Below are positions 8,177 to 17,389 of a DNA stretch of 64,000 bases, piece by piece (position 1 is the stretch's first letter; each line of letters opens with the position of its first letter). The stretch is from positions 62,001 through 126,000 of the forward strand of contig CAZKBP010000002.1 of assembly GCA_964551015.1 (NCBI GenBank), in the 5' to 3' direction. The position numbers were made by a program, and so were the translations under genes. This DNA is from CAZKBP01 sp964551015. GTDB taxonomy: Bacteria; Bacteroidota; Bacteroidia; Cytophagales; Microscillaceae. The notes beneath the pieces are model-generated. The model had not been told where the DNA came from. It ran no database searches and was given only the letters and a program-made list of their open reading frames with translations.

Positions 8177-10126
8177 ATGAAAAGCTTCTTCCACATCTGC
8201 CTTGCTATCTTTCTTCCCTCCTATCTTTTGGCTCAGTCCACGGTGGATAGCCTGATTTATCACTTCGAGCGTAGCTCCAAAGTTGAGACTAAACTGCATT
8301 TGTTGAATCAAATCACAGCGCATCTCATTGCTCACCAAGCTCCGAATGTGATTAATTTTGCCAAGGAAGCACTCGAGTTATCTGAAAACGTAAACAACTC
8401 AGACGAAAAAGCCAAAGCCCTCGAAAATTTAGGCTTGATCTATTGGTACCACGGAGATTATGCCGATGCACTTAGCCTTTTTTTAGACCTTCTGAAGGTG
8501 GCCGACCAAGCTAAGCAGGAAGAGCTCAAGGCTCTGGCTTTCCTACGTTTAGGGCAAGTATACCTGAGGATTAATCGTGTAGAAGAGGCCCTTCGGCATT
8601 ATCATAAAGCACTCGTATGGGCAGAAGAACAGAGAAATATCTCTCTAAAAGTGAAATTAAAAATCTGCCTAGGTGAGGCTTACCATCAAGACAATAATAC
8701 TTCAAAAGCACTCAAAAACCTGTTCGAAGCACTCAAAGCCAATAGCCAGTCGGTTGATACCGCTAGCCTCGCCGGGGCTTACTTAGCCATTGCCAAGATT
8801 TACCTAGACTCGGGTGAATGGAATCGCGCCCTGAGCTATCTAAATCAAGCTCGAGAAATTTTCTTAGACATCAATCGCCCCTATGACCTCATGCGATGCA
8901 CCCACCAATTAGGCTTGATTCACCTCCGGCAATCACAGCCTCAGTTGGCTGAACCACTGTTCAAGGAAGCACTCGCCTCCGCCCAAGAAATGCATGCCAA
9001 GAAGGAAATTAGCCAAATCAGCCAAAATTTATCCACTTGTTATGAAATGATGGAGGATTTGACGCAGGCACTACGCTATTATCAATTACACCAAAGCTAT
9101 CAAGATTCTGTTTACAGTGAAATCAATCTGGTACTGCTCGCTGACTTACAAAGTAGCTATGAACTAAGAAATAAAGACCACGAAATAGAATTGCTGCGTA
9201 GCAATCAAGCCAATCTCCAAAATAAACTCCGCAAGAGTGCTACACGAAGATATTTCCTGAGCATTTGGGCTGTCTTAGCTAGCTTTGGGGTAATATTCTT
9301 GATCTATGCCTATTGGCAAAAAAATCAAAACAATCGTTTCTTAATTCGTCAGAACGAGGAGCAAAATGCTCAGAAAGAGGCCATCAATGCCCAAAAAGAT
9401 CAACTGAGGGCACTCAACGATGAAAAAAACCTGATGATTAAAAATGTAGCTCATGACCTCAAGGCTCCACTTAATCGTATCTATGGGCTGGCCGAGTTAC
9501 TACATATGGAGGATAAGCAATTCAATCAGGAACAAAAAAAATACATCAACCTCATCAGCCAAATCACTTACGATGCACGCACCATGATCCAAAACTGGCT
9601 GGATATCAAAACCATTGAAGAAAAACAGCTGAGGATGCATATCGCCAAAGTTGACCTAGATGAGTTGCTCCAAGACTTACTCGTGGGTTATAAAGAACAA
9701 GCCGCCAAGAAGGGAATTCGTGTATATTATCAAAATTTTAGCCGAGAACTCTTTATATATACAGATAGTAGCTTGCTCAGCCGAATCTTGGATAATTTGA
9801 TCTCTAATGCCGTCAAATTCTCCCCTCTCAACAAAAGCGTGTATATTAAACTGTACCAAAATGAGCACGAAGTATGTATAGCCGTGCAAGACGAAGGTAT
9901 TGGAATCAGTGAGCAAGAACAAACCAAATTATTCAAAAAATTCCAAAGGCTCAGTGCTCGTCCTACCGCAAGTGAAAGCTCCACCGGTCTGGGACTTTCT
10001 ATCGTGAAAACCTTGGCGGCCTATCTGCAAGCGCGTATCCTCGTAGATAGTGAAGTAGGGCGTGGTAGTACTTTTACCTTGGTCTTACCTTATGAACTGA
10101 ACTCTTCTTCCCAGCGCGAAGCATAA
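8177..10126 (+). CDS. TPR-containing sensor histidine kinase
   Basis: 649-residue hybrid sensor: signal peptide (MKSFFHICLAIFLPSYLLAQ), about six tetratricopeptide repeats (roughly residues 60-330), a single TM near 355-375, a coiled coil rich in Gln/Asn/Lys (380-420), HisKA with His426 in NVAHDLKAP, and a HATPase domain with N box (NLISNAVKFS), G1 (DEGIGIS) and G2 (TGLGLSIVKTL). The TPR domain is periplasmic if the signal is cleaved. This architecture is frequent in Bacteroidota. No response regulator is adjacent, so it is an orphan kinase; the single-domain receiver at 34234-34647 is one possible partner, but that is speculation. Confidence 0.92.
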   Translation: MKSFFHICLAIFLPSYLLAQSTVDSLIYHFERSSKVETKLHLLNQITAHLIAHQAPNVINFAKEALELSENVNNSDEKAKALENLGLIYWYHGDYADALSLFLDLLKVADQAKQEELKALAFLRLGQVYLRINRVEEALRHYHKALVWAEEQRNISLKVKLKICLGEAYHQDNNTSKALKNLFEALKANSQSVDTASLAGAYLAIAKIYLDSGEWNRALSYLNQAREIFLDINRPYDLMRCTHQLGLIHLRQSQPQLAEPLFKEALASAQEMHAKKEISQISQNLSTCYEMMEDLTQALRYYQLHQSYQDSVYSEINLVLLADLQSSYELRNKDHEIELLRSNQANLQNKLRKSATRRYFLSIWAVLASFGVIFLIYAYWQKNQNNRFLIRQNEEQNAQKEAINAQKDQLRALNDEKNLMIKNVAHDLKAPLNRIYGLAELLHMEDKQFNQEQKKYINLISQITYDARTMIQNWLDIKTIEEKQLRMHIAKVDLDELLQDLLVGYKEQAAKKGIRVYYQNFSRELFIYTDSSLLSRILDNLISNAVKFSPLNKSVYIKLYQNEHEVCIAVQDEGIGISEQEQTKLFKKFQRLSARPTASESSTGLGLSIVKTLAAYLQARILVDSEVGRGSTFTLVLPYELNSSSQREA

Positions 10127-10252
10127 TCTAATTCAACCATTAACTCTCCGTCAAAAGAATTAGTGCCAAACGTCAATATCTGCTCTGTTTCTGCTAGATT
10201 TAATATATATGGAATAGCAGATTGCCTCGTAACCCACAACTGATTCCTAACA

Positions 10253-10283
10253 TTTGCTTTTATACAAAATAAAATTAGATTTG
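10253..10283 (+). promoter_or_regulatory. Consensus Bacteroidota promoter for the ECH genes
   Basis: TTTG at 10253-10256, a 19-base spacer, and TAGATTTG at 10276-10283 fit the -33/-7 (TTTG / TAnnTTTG) consensus exactly. Transcription would start near 10289, leaving a leader of about 24 bases before ATG 10313. Confidence 0.7.
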
Positions 10284-10295
10284 TACAAATCTAAT
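10274..10295. promoter_or_regulatory. 22-bp perfect palindrome, likely operator
   Basis: ATTAGATTTGT and its exact reverse complement meet without a spacer, giving a 22-bp two-fold symmetric site. It covers the -7 box and the predicted start of transcription of the first enoyl-CoA hydratase gene, the usual place for a repressor such as a TetR- or GntR-family acyl-CoA sensor. No regulator gene is adjacent. Confidence 0.6.
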
Positions 10296-10312
10296 CTACA
10301 TTTTACTACCTT

Positions 10313-11080
10313 ATGAATTACGAAAATATTCTCTACCGTCAAGCGGACAACGGAGTGGTTACCATTACCCTCAATCGTCCTGATAAAATGAACGCGCTCA
10401 GCCCTGCCCTGGTCTCAGAATTGAAAGAGGCAGCCAAGCAGGTGGCCGAAGATGAAAAGGCTAAACTGCTCATCGTTACCGGTGCGGGTCGTGCTTTCTC
10501 GGCGGGGGTAGATTTGCAAGCCCTCAATGCCTCCATAGAAGGTGGTCAATTCAAAGCAGATCAGATATTGATTGATGGCAATGAATTTATCCATACGATC
10601 CAAACCATGCCCAAAGTTGCCATCGCGATGGTGAATGGTTTTACCTTCACGGGTGCGACGGAGTTTATGCTGGCTTTTGACCTTATTTACGCCGCAGAAG
10701 AAGCCAAAATTGGTGATACACACGCTAAATGGGGCATCGCGCCCAAATGGGGCATGACGCAGCGTCTCCCTCAGTTAGTAGGCATCCTCAAGGCGCGCGA
10801 ACTCTCTTTCACCACCCAAGCCGTTACGGGCAAGGAAGCCGAACGCATTGGACTTGTCAACAAAGCGGTTCCTTTGGAAAAATTAGAAACCACCGTACAC
10901 GAGGTGGCAGCGCAGATCTTAGACAATAGTGCCCAAGCCGTAGCCGCTATGAAGCAACTTTATCACGAGGGTATGCACACCACGCTTCGAGAAGGTTTAG
11001 AAATAGAATACAACGCTCACTTTGATATTCATGATCGTGAGGAATTCTTAAAAGAATTCAAAAAGAATAAAAGTAAGTAA
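10313..11080 (+). CDS. Enoyl-CoA hydratase/isomerase family protein (paralogue 1)
   Basis: 255-residue crotonase-fold enzyme acting on acyl-CoA thioesters. The N-terminal ITLNRPDKMNALS, the oxyanion-hole segment AFSAGVDLQAL and the core NGFTFTGATEF are visible. Glu117 matches the first catalytic Glu of rat hydratase (E144). The second catalytic Glu (E164, in GQPEI) is replaced: the aligned segment reads GDTHAKWG, with His137 there. Family members with this DTHA-type motif are known but their reactions are mostly untested, so classical hydratase activity is uncertain. A close paralogue follows 111 bases downstream. The promoter carries a palindromic operator. Confidence 0.9.
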   Translation: MNYENILYRQADNGVVTITLNRPDKMNALSPALVSELKEAAKQVAEDEKAKLLIVTGAGRAFSAGVDLQALNASIEGGQFKADQILIDGNEFIHTIQTMPKVAIAMVNGFTFTGATEFMLAFDLIYAAEEAKIGDTHAKWGIAPKWGMTQRLPQLVGILKARELSFTTQAVTGKEAERIGLVNKAVPLEKLETTVHEVAAQILDNSAQAVAAMKQLYHEGMHTTLREGLEIEYNAHFDIHDREEFLKEFKKNKSK

Positions 11081-11098
11081 GAAGGAAGTCATCTGTTT

Positions 11099-11122
11099 TC
11101 AGCACTTAATTTTTAGTGCTGA
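11099..11122 (+). terminator. Small hairpin between the two ECH genes
   Basis: TCAGCACT / AGTGCTGA form an 8-bp stem around an 8-base AT-rich loop. No T-tract follows, so it may be an attenuator or mRNA-stability element rather than a full terminator. Confidence 0.35.
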
Positions 11123-11191
11123 TACGGGCTGAATTTTATGGGGTAAGCAGTTTTTTGGAAACTTTTGTTCATGCACTAAAATTTATCTGCC

Positions 11192-11953
11192 ATGCATTAT
11201 AAAGATATACGCCTCGAGGCTCAGCACGGAATCGCTAAGATCACCCTGAATCGACCCGAAAAAATGAATGCCTTGAGTGCCAATTTAGTTTTGGAATTGA
11301 AGGAAGCCATTCAATCCGTTGCTGATCGTTCTGAGTATCAGGTAGTCATTGTCACGGGAGCGGGCAAGGCTTTCTCCGCTGGTGCAGACTTGCAAGGCTT
11401 TGCCGATCAAGGTCAAAATCCAGATGGAGACCAAACCATCTTAGAGGCAGGTATAGATTTGATGAAAACGATGCAGACTATGTCGCAAGTTTCTATTGCG
11501 ATGGTAAATGGCTATTGTTTCACGGGTGCTTTGGAGCTTTTGTTGGCTTTTGACCTCATTTTTGCCTCGAGCCAAGCTCAGTTTGGTGATACACATTGCA
11601 AATGGGGTTTGTATCCACAATGGGGTATGTCCCAGCGACTGCCAGCAAAAGTGGGTATGCTCAAAGCCCGTGAGCTTTCTTATACGGCCAAGGCGATAGA
11701 TGCTCACGAGGCAAAATTTATGCGTTTAGTCAACCAAGTTTTTCCCCACGAAGCACTAGAAACTTGTGTGTGGGAAGTAGCTCAGCAAATTCAAGCCAAC
11801 AGTGCCCAGACCGTGGCCGCCATGAAAGAACTCTATCACTACGGAAGCCATCATACCCTTAGAGCAGGCATTCAGTACGAACTAGAAGCCGAATACCAAA
11901 TCAAGGATCGTCAGCAATTCTTAGCAGATTTTAAGAAAAATAAGCAGTCTTAA
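11192..11953 (+). CDS. Enoyl-CoA hydratase/isomerase family protein (paralogue 2)
   Basis: 253 residues, colinear and strongly similar to the preceding gene over the full length (shared ITLNRP.KMNALS, AFSAG.DLQ, NSAQ.VAAMKELYH, QFLADFKKNK), so the pair arose by tandem duplication. It has the same active-site change: the first Glu is kept in TGALELLLAF, while the second lies in GDTHCKWG, with His in place of Glu. A shift of substrate chain length between the copies is possible but not shown. It may be read through from the first gene; no separate consensus promoter was seen in the 111-base gap. Confidence 0.9.
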   Translation: MHYKDIRLEAQHGIAKITLNRPEKMNALSANLVLELKEAIQSVADRSEYQVVIVTGAGKAFSAGADLQGFADQGQNPDGDQTILEAGIDLMKTMQTMSQVSIAMVNGYCFTGALELLLAFDLIFASSQAQFGDTHCKWGLYPQWGMSQRLPAKVGMLKARELSYTAKAIDAHEAKFMRLVNQVFPHEALETCVWEVAQQIQANSAQTVAAMKELYHYGSHHTLRAGIQYELEAEYQIKDRQQFLADFKKNKQS

Positions 11954-12025
11954 ATGAACCCTCTGGGTTGAAAATGCGTTCATATCCTGCAAATAGAAAT
12001 AGATTAAAAAAAGCATTCAAATCTA

Positions 12026-12053
12026 TTGAAAACCGTTTGTAATTCTATTTTTG
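12026..12053 (+). promoter_or_regulatory. Candidate promoter of the TIGR02117 gene
   Basis: TTG at 12026-12028 and TATTTTTG at 12046-12053, separated by 17 bases, resemble the Bacteroidota -33/-7 pair. The start codon follows 37 bases later. Confidence 0.45.
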
Positions 12054-12090
12054 AGAATTACTTACTTTATAAACCTAAGCTCGACTTACC

Positions 12091-12867
12091 ATGTTAGTCC
12101 TGATTCTATCTATCATTTTGTTGGTGGTTTTATTTGTAGTTTTCTACTCTGTGGCCGCCACGATTTTGAAGCTTATCCCCAGCAATCGCCAGACCACACT
12201 AAATGCGGATGGCATTGATATCTGGGTTATTTCTAATGGGGCACACACCGATATTTGTATGCCCATCCGCACCGAAGAGATTGACTGGACCGAATTTATT
12301 GATACCAACAGTTTCAAACCAAGTAATTTCCAATATATTGCTTTTGGCTGGGGAGATAGAGGATTTTATCTAGATACTCCTAGCTGGGCAAAATTGAAAC
12401 CCAAAACCGCTTTTAAGGCTTTGTTTAAATTGAGCCGTACCACCATGCAAGTGGTTTTGTACGACGAAATCCCTGAGCATTGCAAATGGCGTAAGCAATT
12501 AAAAGTAAGCCCTGAGCAATATCGCAATATGATTCAGTACGTGAAGGACAGCTTTCGCTACACACAACAAGGAGAATTGGTTCATATTGATTTTGCTGGA
12601 ATGCCCGCTTACGATAGTTTGAATTATAATTTCTACGAAGCAGAGGGTCGCTACCACTTTCTCAAAACCTGTAATGTATGGGTCAATAATGCTTTGAAGG
12701 AAGGAGAAGTACGCACCGCCATTTGGACTCCTTTCTCCAAAGCCATTTTCCATCAACTGGACAAATTCTATCCTGATGCTGACCATTGGATGCAACATGC
12801 CTTGTCTATGCCTTCCCCCTCTCGCCGGCAAAGGATCAAAAATCTTTTGAGCAAAAAAATAAAATAG
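12091..12867 (+). CDS. TIGR02117/DUF2459 family membrane-anchored protein
   Basis: 258 residues. An N-terminal hydrophobic helix (residues 1-25, LVLILSIILLVVLFVVFY) anchors the protein; the rest is likely periplasmic. The core motifs WVISNGAHTDICMP and FGWGDRGFYLDTPSW are typical of this family, whose biochemical function is not established. His and Cys in HTDIC and the late CNVWVN segment are conserved-looking and resemble a papain/NlpC-like arrangement, but that is inference. Transcribed alone, with its own promoter and a terminator downstream. Confidence 0.8.
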   Translation: MLVLILSIILLVVLFVVFYSVAATILKLIPSNRQTTLNADGIDIWVISNGAHTDICMPIRTEEIDWTEFIDTNSFKPSNFQYIAFGWGDRGFYLDTPSWAKLKPKTAFKALFKLSRTTMQVVLYDEIPEHCKWRKQLKVSPEQYRNMIQYVKDSFRYTQQGELVHIDFAGMPAYDSLNYNFYEAEGRYHFLKTCNVWVNNALKEGEVRTAIWTPFSKAIFHQLDKFYPDADHWMQHALSMPSPSRRQRIKNLLSKKIK

Positions 12868-12891
12868 ACACTACTATCTATCCTAATCACG

Positions 12892-12925
12892 AAAGCACTT
12901 TCTAAGGAGGTGCTTTTGTTTTTTT
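12892..12925 (+). terminator. Rho-independent terminator after the TIGR02117 gene
   Basis: A 9-bp stem (AAAGCACTT with AGGTGCTTT, one G-U pair) and 7-base loop are followed by TGTTTTTTTAA, the classic stem plus U-tract. Confidence 0.75.
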
Positions 12926-13131
12926 AATGTAAGTACTGTATCATAACGTACAGCTCTGCCCTGCGAGCGAACAATCTCATTACTGTATTCATCACTCTAA
13001 AATTTTACAAGTAATTGAAAATCAAATACTTACTCGCAAAGGCATAGCTTTTGTCTCTTTTGACGATGTGAGCTTGACTATTCTGTTGGCTCCAGAAAAG
13101 ATTTTTTGGTTCAATCCAAAACCTTCTAATT

Positions 13132-15558
13132 ATGCTGAGAAACTACCTAAAGATTGCTCTACGTCACCTTCAAGGCAATCGCATTTATGCCTTCATCAAT
13201 ATTTTCGGTTTAGCCGTGGGAATCACCTGTACGATACTGATCGCCTTGTATCTTCAACACGAACTGAGCTACGACACGTACCATAGCCAGGCCGATCAGA
13301 TTTACCGTCTTTACACCGACTTAGATATTCCCAATGGAGAGGTAGATCACTATGCTTCTTGTGTAGGGGGAGCGGGGGCTCAGATTACTCAAGATTATCC
13401 AGAGGTGAAAGCGGCAGTTCGCTTGTTAGCTAAAAATGATCTTTTTGTAGAAAAAGGGGCACAGCGATTTTATGATCGTTTCGTCTTCGCCGACGCAAGT
13501 ATGTTTGATGTGTTTTCGTATCAATCTATCCACGGGAAGCTAGACAGTACTACTTTGCAAGAACCATACACCTTGGTACTGACCCGCTCGGCGGCAGAAA
13601 AGTATTTTGGGCGTACGAATATAGTGGGCGAAGTTTTGAAAGTCAGAGATTCGCTTAACTTTAAAATTAATGCCGTGATAGAAGATGTGCCCAGCAACTC
13701 TCATTTCCACTTTGACGTGTTAGCCTCTATGCAGACTTTCAAGGCTTGGAATCAGAATATAGATAACTGGTGGGCTTTTGGCGTTTACGTGTATCTACTT
13801 CTAGAAGATGGGGTGGATGTATCTGCTTTCGAGAACAAGATAGAACGTTATTCTCGGAAATACATCCCCGAACAAGAGGATAGAAGTGGCTACGCTCACC
13901 ACCTAGGTTTGCAAAAAATCACAGATATTCACTTACACTCTGACCGCCGAGGCGAGTGGGAAGCCAACAATGATATTGCCTATGTTTATATCTTTGCTAT
14001 CATTGCCATTTTTATCTTGGCGATCGCTTGTACCAACTATATGAATCTGGCTACGGCGAGATCTGCCCAACGCGCCAAAGAAGTAGGTGTTCGCAAAATC
14101 GTAGGTAGTACCCGACAACAGCTACGCTTACAGTTTTTGGGAGAGTCTTTTCTGGTTTGCCTGTTTGCGGTATTGGTGGCGTTGGGGCTGACCGAGTTGT
14201 TTTTGCCCAGTTTTAATCAGCTACTGGGAAAGAATTTGGTAATCCCCTATCAAAGTCAGCCCCTGTTTTATGCGGGCCTAGTGGCCTTGGTACTTATACT
14301 AGGTTTAGTTTCTGGTAGTTATCCTGCGTTTATCCTGTCTCGTTTCCAGCCTGTTCGTACTTTGAAAGGGAATTTTCAAAGTTCGCGAGCCGGTATTCAA
14401 CTGCGCAGGGGCTTGGTTATATTTCAGTTTGTAATCACGGTGGTACTTATCATTGCCACGATGGTCGTGCAGATACAAATGAATTTCATGCGCGAAAAGA
14501 ATTTGGGTTTCCGCAAAGAGCAGATTTTAGTAATTCCCACCTTAAACGACCCGATAGTCACGCAGAAAATAGCCGTCGTGAAAGAAAAGCTCCTCCAAAA
14601 CCCTCACATCAGCCAAGTTACCTTGTCTTCGGGTGTACCGGGTCGAGAGCAGGCCAATGGAGTGATCTTCAAAGAAAGCGCGGGAAAAGAGGGAGAAGTC
14701 GTAGATAACGGGCAGGTCTGGAACGATGTACGCTATGTTGCTGTAGACTTTGATTTTGCCCAACTTTATGGCTTGGAGGTTCTAAAAGGCAGAAATTTTT
14801 CTAAAAAGATAAAGTACGATGAGGGAGGAGCCTTTTTGATTAATGAATCGGCGATTTCTAAGCTCGGATTTAATTCTGCCGAAGAGGCCATTGGGAAAAA
14901 AATTGGATTCAAAACGGATTACAAGCGAGAAATTGTGGGTGTAGTCAAAGATTTTCACTTCAAATCCTTACAGACACGCATAGAACCGTTGATTTTGTAC
15001 TCAGGAGGAATGTGGAATAATCAAAGATACCTTTCTTTTCAGTTTAATCTCGATCAAATATCCACAGTCCGTGAGTACTTGGAATCCACTTGGGAATCTA
15101 CGATCAAGAACCGCCCCCTCAATTACTTCTTTCTCGATGCTGATTTTGACAAGCAATATCGCGGTGAGGCTAAGGTAAGTGCTCTTTTTCAGATTTTTTC
15201 CGTGATAACCGTAGTGATTGCCTGCTTAGGTTTGCTGGGCCTATCTGCTTACGTGGCCGAACAAAAGACTAAGGAGATTGGAATCCGTAAGGTTTTAGGG
15301 GCTTCTATGGCACAGATTCTTTATTCACTCACAGGCCAATTCATAAAATTAGTGCTATTGGCTAGTCTGATTGCTTTCCCGATTGCTTATTTAGCGATAC
15401 ATAACTGGCTCCAAGACTTTGCTTACCGGATTGATATTCCTTGGCTCACTTTTCCCATAGCGGCTCTGTTGGCATTAGCCATTACGATGGCTACGGTCAG
15501 TTTTCATGCTTTTCGGGCAGCCAGCGTAAATCCAGCTCGTATATTAAAAGAAGAATGA
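13132..15558 (+). CDS. MacB/FtsX-type ABC transporter permease
   Basis: 808-residue inner-membrane permease of the type VII ABC (MacB-like) class. It has a duplicated layout: TM near 20-42, periplasmic MacB_PCD domain (50-270), three-TM FtsX domain (290-410, with NYMNLATARSAQRAKEVGVRKI), a second TM near 430, a second periplasmic domain, and a C-terminal FtsX domain (680-805) ending in PARILKEE. Both cytoplasmic coupling motifs (EVGVRKIVG, EIGIRKVLG) are present. Such long stand-alone permeases are very abundant in Bacteroidota. No ATPase gene is adjacent, so the energising subunit must be encoded elsewhere. The substrate is unknown; peptides or envelope stress roles are typical for the class. 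Confidence 0.92.
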   Translation: MLRNYLKIALRHLQGNRIYAFINIFGLAVGITCTILIALYLQHELSYDTYHSQADQIYRLYTDLDIPNGEVDHYASCVGGAGAQITQDYPEVKAAVRLLAKNDLFVEKGAQRFYDRFVFADASMFDVFSYQSIHGKLDSTTLQEPYTLVLTRSAAEKYFGRTNIVGEVLKVRDSLNFKINAVIEDVPSNSHFHFDVLASMQTFKAWNQNIDNWWAFGVYVYLLLEDGVDVSAFENKIERYSRKYIPEQEDRSGYAHHLGLQKITDIHLHSDRRGEWEANNDIAYVYIFAIIAIFILAIACTNYMNLATARSAQRAKEVGVRKIVGSTRQQLRLQFLGESFLVCLFAVLVALGLTELFLPSFNQLLGKNLVIPYQSQPLFYAGLVALVLILGLVSGSYPAFILSRFQPVRTLKGNFQSSRAGIQLRRGLVIFQFVITVVLIIATMVVQIQMNFMREKNLGFRKEQILVIPTLNDPIVTQKIAVVKEKLLQNPHISQVTLSSGVPGREQANGVIFKESAGKEGEVVDNGQVWNDVRYVAVDFDFAQLYGLEVLKGRNFSKKIKYDEGGAFLINESAISKLGFNSAEEAIGKKIGFKTDYKREIVGVVKDFHFKSLQTRIEPLILYSGGMWNNQRYLSFQFNLDQISTVREYLESTWESTIKNRPLNYFFLDADFDKQYRGEAKVSALFQIFSVITVVIACLGLLGLSAYVAEQKTKEIGIRKVLGASMAQILYSLTGQFIKLVLLASLIAFPIAYLAIHNWLQDFAYRIDIPWLTFPIAALLALAITMATVSFHAFRAASVNPARILKEE

Positions 15559-15722
15559 GGCTTGGTTTTGAACGGCCTTTCTACCAATCCGTGTCAGTCA
15601 GGCAGTCAAGCATCCATGCCCCTGTTTATACGCATCCGAAGGATCAATCAATATGACCTCTCACGGCGAACAACTGCTTAAACAGCGTTTTTCGTGTTAG
15701 ATACCAATCAAACGGCAAATGC

Positions 15723-16961
15723 TTACAGACGAGCCGCCATCAGTAGCCCCAGGTCTTTGTAGGGCAGATTAAATTTCTTGGCAATATCAGCACTCGTGAG
15801 GCTCCCTTTGTAGGCATAAACCCCACGCATAAACCATTTATTTTTGAAAATCATATCATCAATGCCGCCACATTCTCCAATTTCTAATAAGTAAGGAGCA
15901 AAAATATTACTGAGGGCAGTACTCGAGGTACGAGCTACTCTCGAGGCAATATTAGGCACGCAGTAATGAATCACCCCGTGTTTTTTAAAAGTCGGAGACT
16001 GCAAAGTAGTCAATTCAGAAGTCTCCACGCAACCTCCTTGGTCAATGCTCACATCAATGATGACAGAATTGGGCTTCATCTCTTTGACCATTTCTTCGGT
16101 TACGATGATGGGACTGCGTCCTTTCTCTGCTCTCACGGCGGTAATGAGTACATCGGCTCTGCTGATGGCATCTCGCAGCATCATTCCATCAATGGTAGAG
16201 GTATACACCTGATGCCCGATAGAATACTTCATGCGACGCAGTTTGTAAATGTATCTGTCAAAGACTTTAATCTCTGCCCCCAAACCAATGGCGGTACGAG
16301 CGGCGTACTCTCCCACGGTTCCCGCCCCGATGATTACGACCTTGGTGGGTGGTACGCCCGTTACTCCACCTAGGATAATTCCTTTGCCATCCCGATGGCT
16401 ACTCAGAAATTCGGCGGCGATGAGCATCGCGGTACTGCCCGCAATTTCGCTCATCGTGCGGACGGCGGGCATCCCTCCTACCCGATCTTCAATCAGCTCA
16501 AAGGCAACAGTAATAATTTTTCTGCGCAGAATTAATCTTAGATATTCAGGGTTGAGCCGAGCCATCTGGATGGCCGAAATTAAGGTGCGGCCTGGCTTCA
16601 TGTAGTTTAATTCCTCTTCGGTGGGAGGCTCTATTTTGAGGACAATATCTGCTTCGAATACTTCTTTGGAAGAATAAGAAATTTTAGCTCCAGCTTCGCT
16701 ATAATCTTTGTCTTCAAATTTGGCCTGAAGACCTGCTTTACTCTCAATGACTACCTCGTGCCCGTGTTGTGTGAGCAGATCCACGGCTTCGGGGCGCAGT
16801 GGAATTCTCTTTTCGTTCAGGCTGTGCTCTCGGGGAATGCCAATGCAAAGCTTTTGATAGCGTTTATCTACGGGGGCCAATTGCTCCACGGGATAAAGCA
16901 TTAATTGTTCTTTGGCGACTGGATCTATTTCAATGCTCTCTTCTTGGTATTGTTTGCTCAT
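15723..16961 (-). CDS. ald: Alanine dehydrogenase/PNT-family NAD-dependent enzyme
   Basis: Bacteroidota-type alanine dehydrogenase, 412 residues from ATG 16961; an upstream ATG at 16994 adds 11 codons inside tsaE and is less likely. The N-terminal PNT domain (IGIPREHSLNEKRIPL) and the NAD-binding Rossmann motif IGAGTVGEYAA are clear. It is about 40 residues longer than classical Ald. The loop that carries the catalytic His in Bacillus-type enzymes (YLHLA) reads SAIQMARL here, so reversible alanine deamination is inferred from family annotation and is not certain. It overlaps tsaE by 32 bases and follows it in the order porX-tsaE-ald that is conserved in the phylum. Confidence 0.85.
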   Translation of the reverse strand: MSKQYQEESIEIDPVAKEQLMLYPVEQLAPVDKRYQKLCIGIPREHSLNEKRIPLRPEAVDLLTQHGHEVVIESKAGLQAKFEDKDYSEAGAKISYSSKEVFEADIVLKIEPPTEEELNYMKPGRTLISAIQMARLNPEYLRLILRRKIITVAFELIEDRVGGMPAVRTMSEIAGSTAMLIAAEFLSSHRDGKGIILGGVTGVPPTKVVIIGAGTVGEYAARTAIGLGAEIKVFDRYIYKLRRMKYSIGHQVYTSTIDGMMLRDAISRADVLITAVRAEKGRSPIIVTEEMVKEMKPNSVIIDVSIDQGGCVETSELTTLQSPTFKKHGVIHYCVPNIASRVARTSSTALSNIFAPYLLEIGECGGIDDMIFKNKWFMRGVYAYKGSLTSADIAKKFNLPYKDLGLLMAARL

Positions 16962-17373
16962 ATTTTCTAAGTTCGACCGTTCTCTGTCCAGCATCTAAGC
17001 TTATTGTAATTTCAAGGTAGGTTTCGGGTAAGAGGGAGGGAATCTTCGAGGGCCATTCTATCCAGCAGTAACCTCCGCTGTAGAAATATTCCTCATAGCC
17101 CAAATCAAGGGCTTCGGTTTCGTCTTGCAGTCGGTAAAAATCAAAATGATAAACCATTTCGCCTTGCTCGGTAAGGTACTCGTGGACGATGGCATAAGTA
17201 GGACTTTGTACTGTATCTATCACGGAAAACTGCCGAGCAAGGGCTTGAATGAGGGTAGTTTTACCAACCCCCATGGTTCCCTCAAAAGTCCATACCTTCA
17301 AACTTCCGGCGAATTTAATAATTTTTTTAGCGACTTCATCTAATTCGCTCAGATTCCGATAAGTTATTTTCAT
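16930..17373 (-). CDS. tsaE: tRNA t6A biosynthesis ATPase TsaE
   Basis: 147-residue P-loop protein of the TsaB/TsaD/TsaE complex that adds threonylcarbamoyl to A37 of ANN-decoding tRNAs. The Walker A motif GTMGVGKTT lies at residues 34-42, followed by YAIVHEY and HFDFYRL, the Walker B-like segment, and WIEWPSKI. Length and motifs are standard. The 3' end overlaps the ald start and the gene follows porX after a 216-base gap that contains an inverted-repeat element. Confidence 0.95.
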   Translation of the reverse strand: MKITYRNLSELDEVAKKIIKFAGSLKVWTFEGTMGVGKTTLIQALARQFSVIDTVQSPTYAIVHEYLTEQGEMVYHFDFYRLQDETEALDLGYEEYFYSGGYCWIEWPSKIPSLLPETYLEITISLDAGQRTVELRKYEQTIPRREH

Positions 17374-17389
17374 GAATTACAAATGGCTC

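Noticed and set aside
16962..16994. Longer start of ald at 16994
   Set aside because: The extra 11 residues are encoded within tsaE and ATG 16961 fits homologue length better; the longer form cannot be fully excluded.
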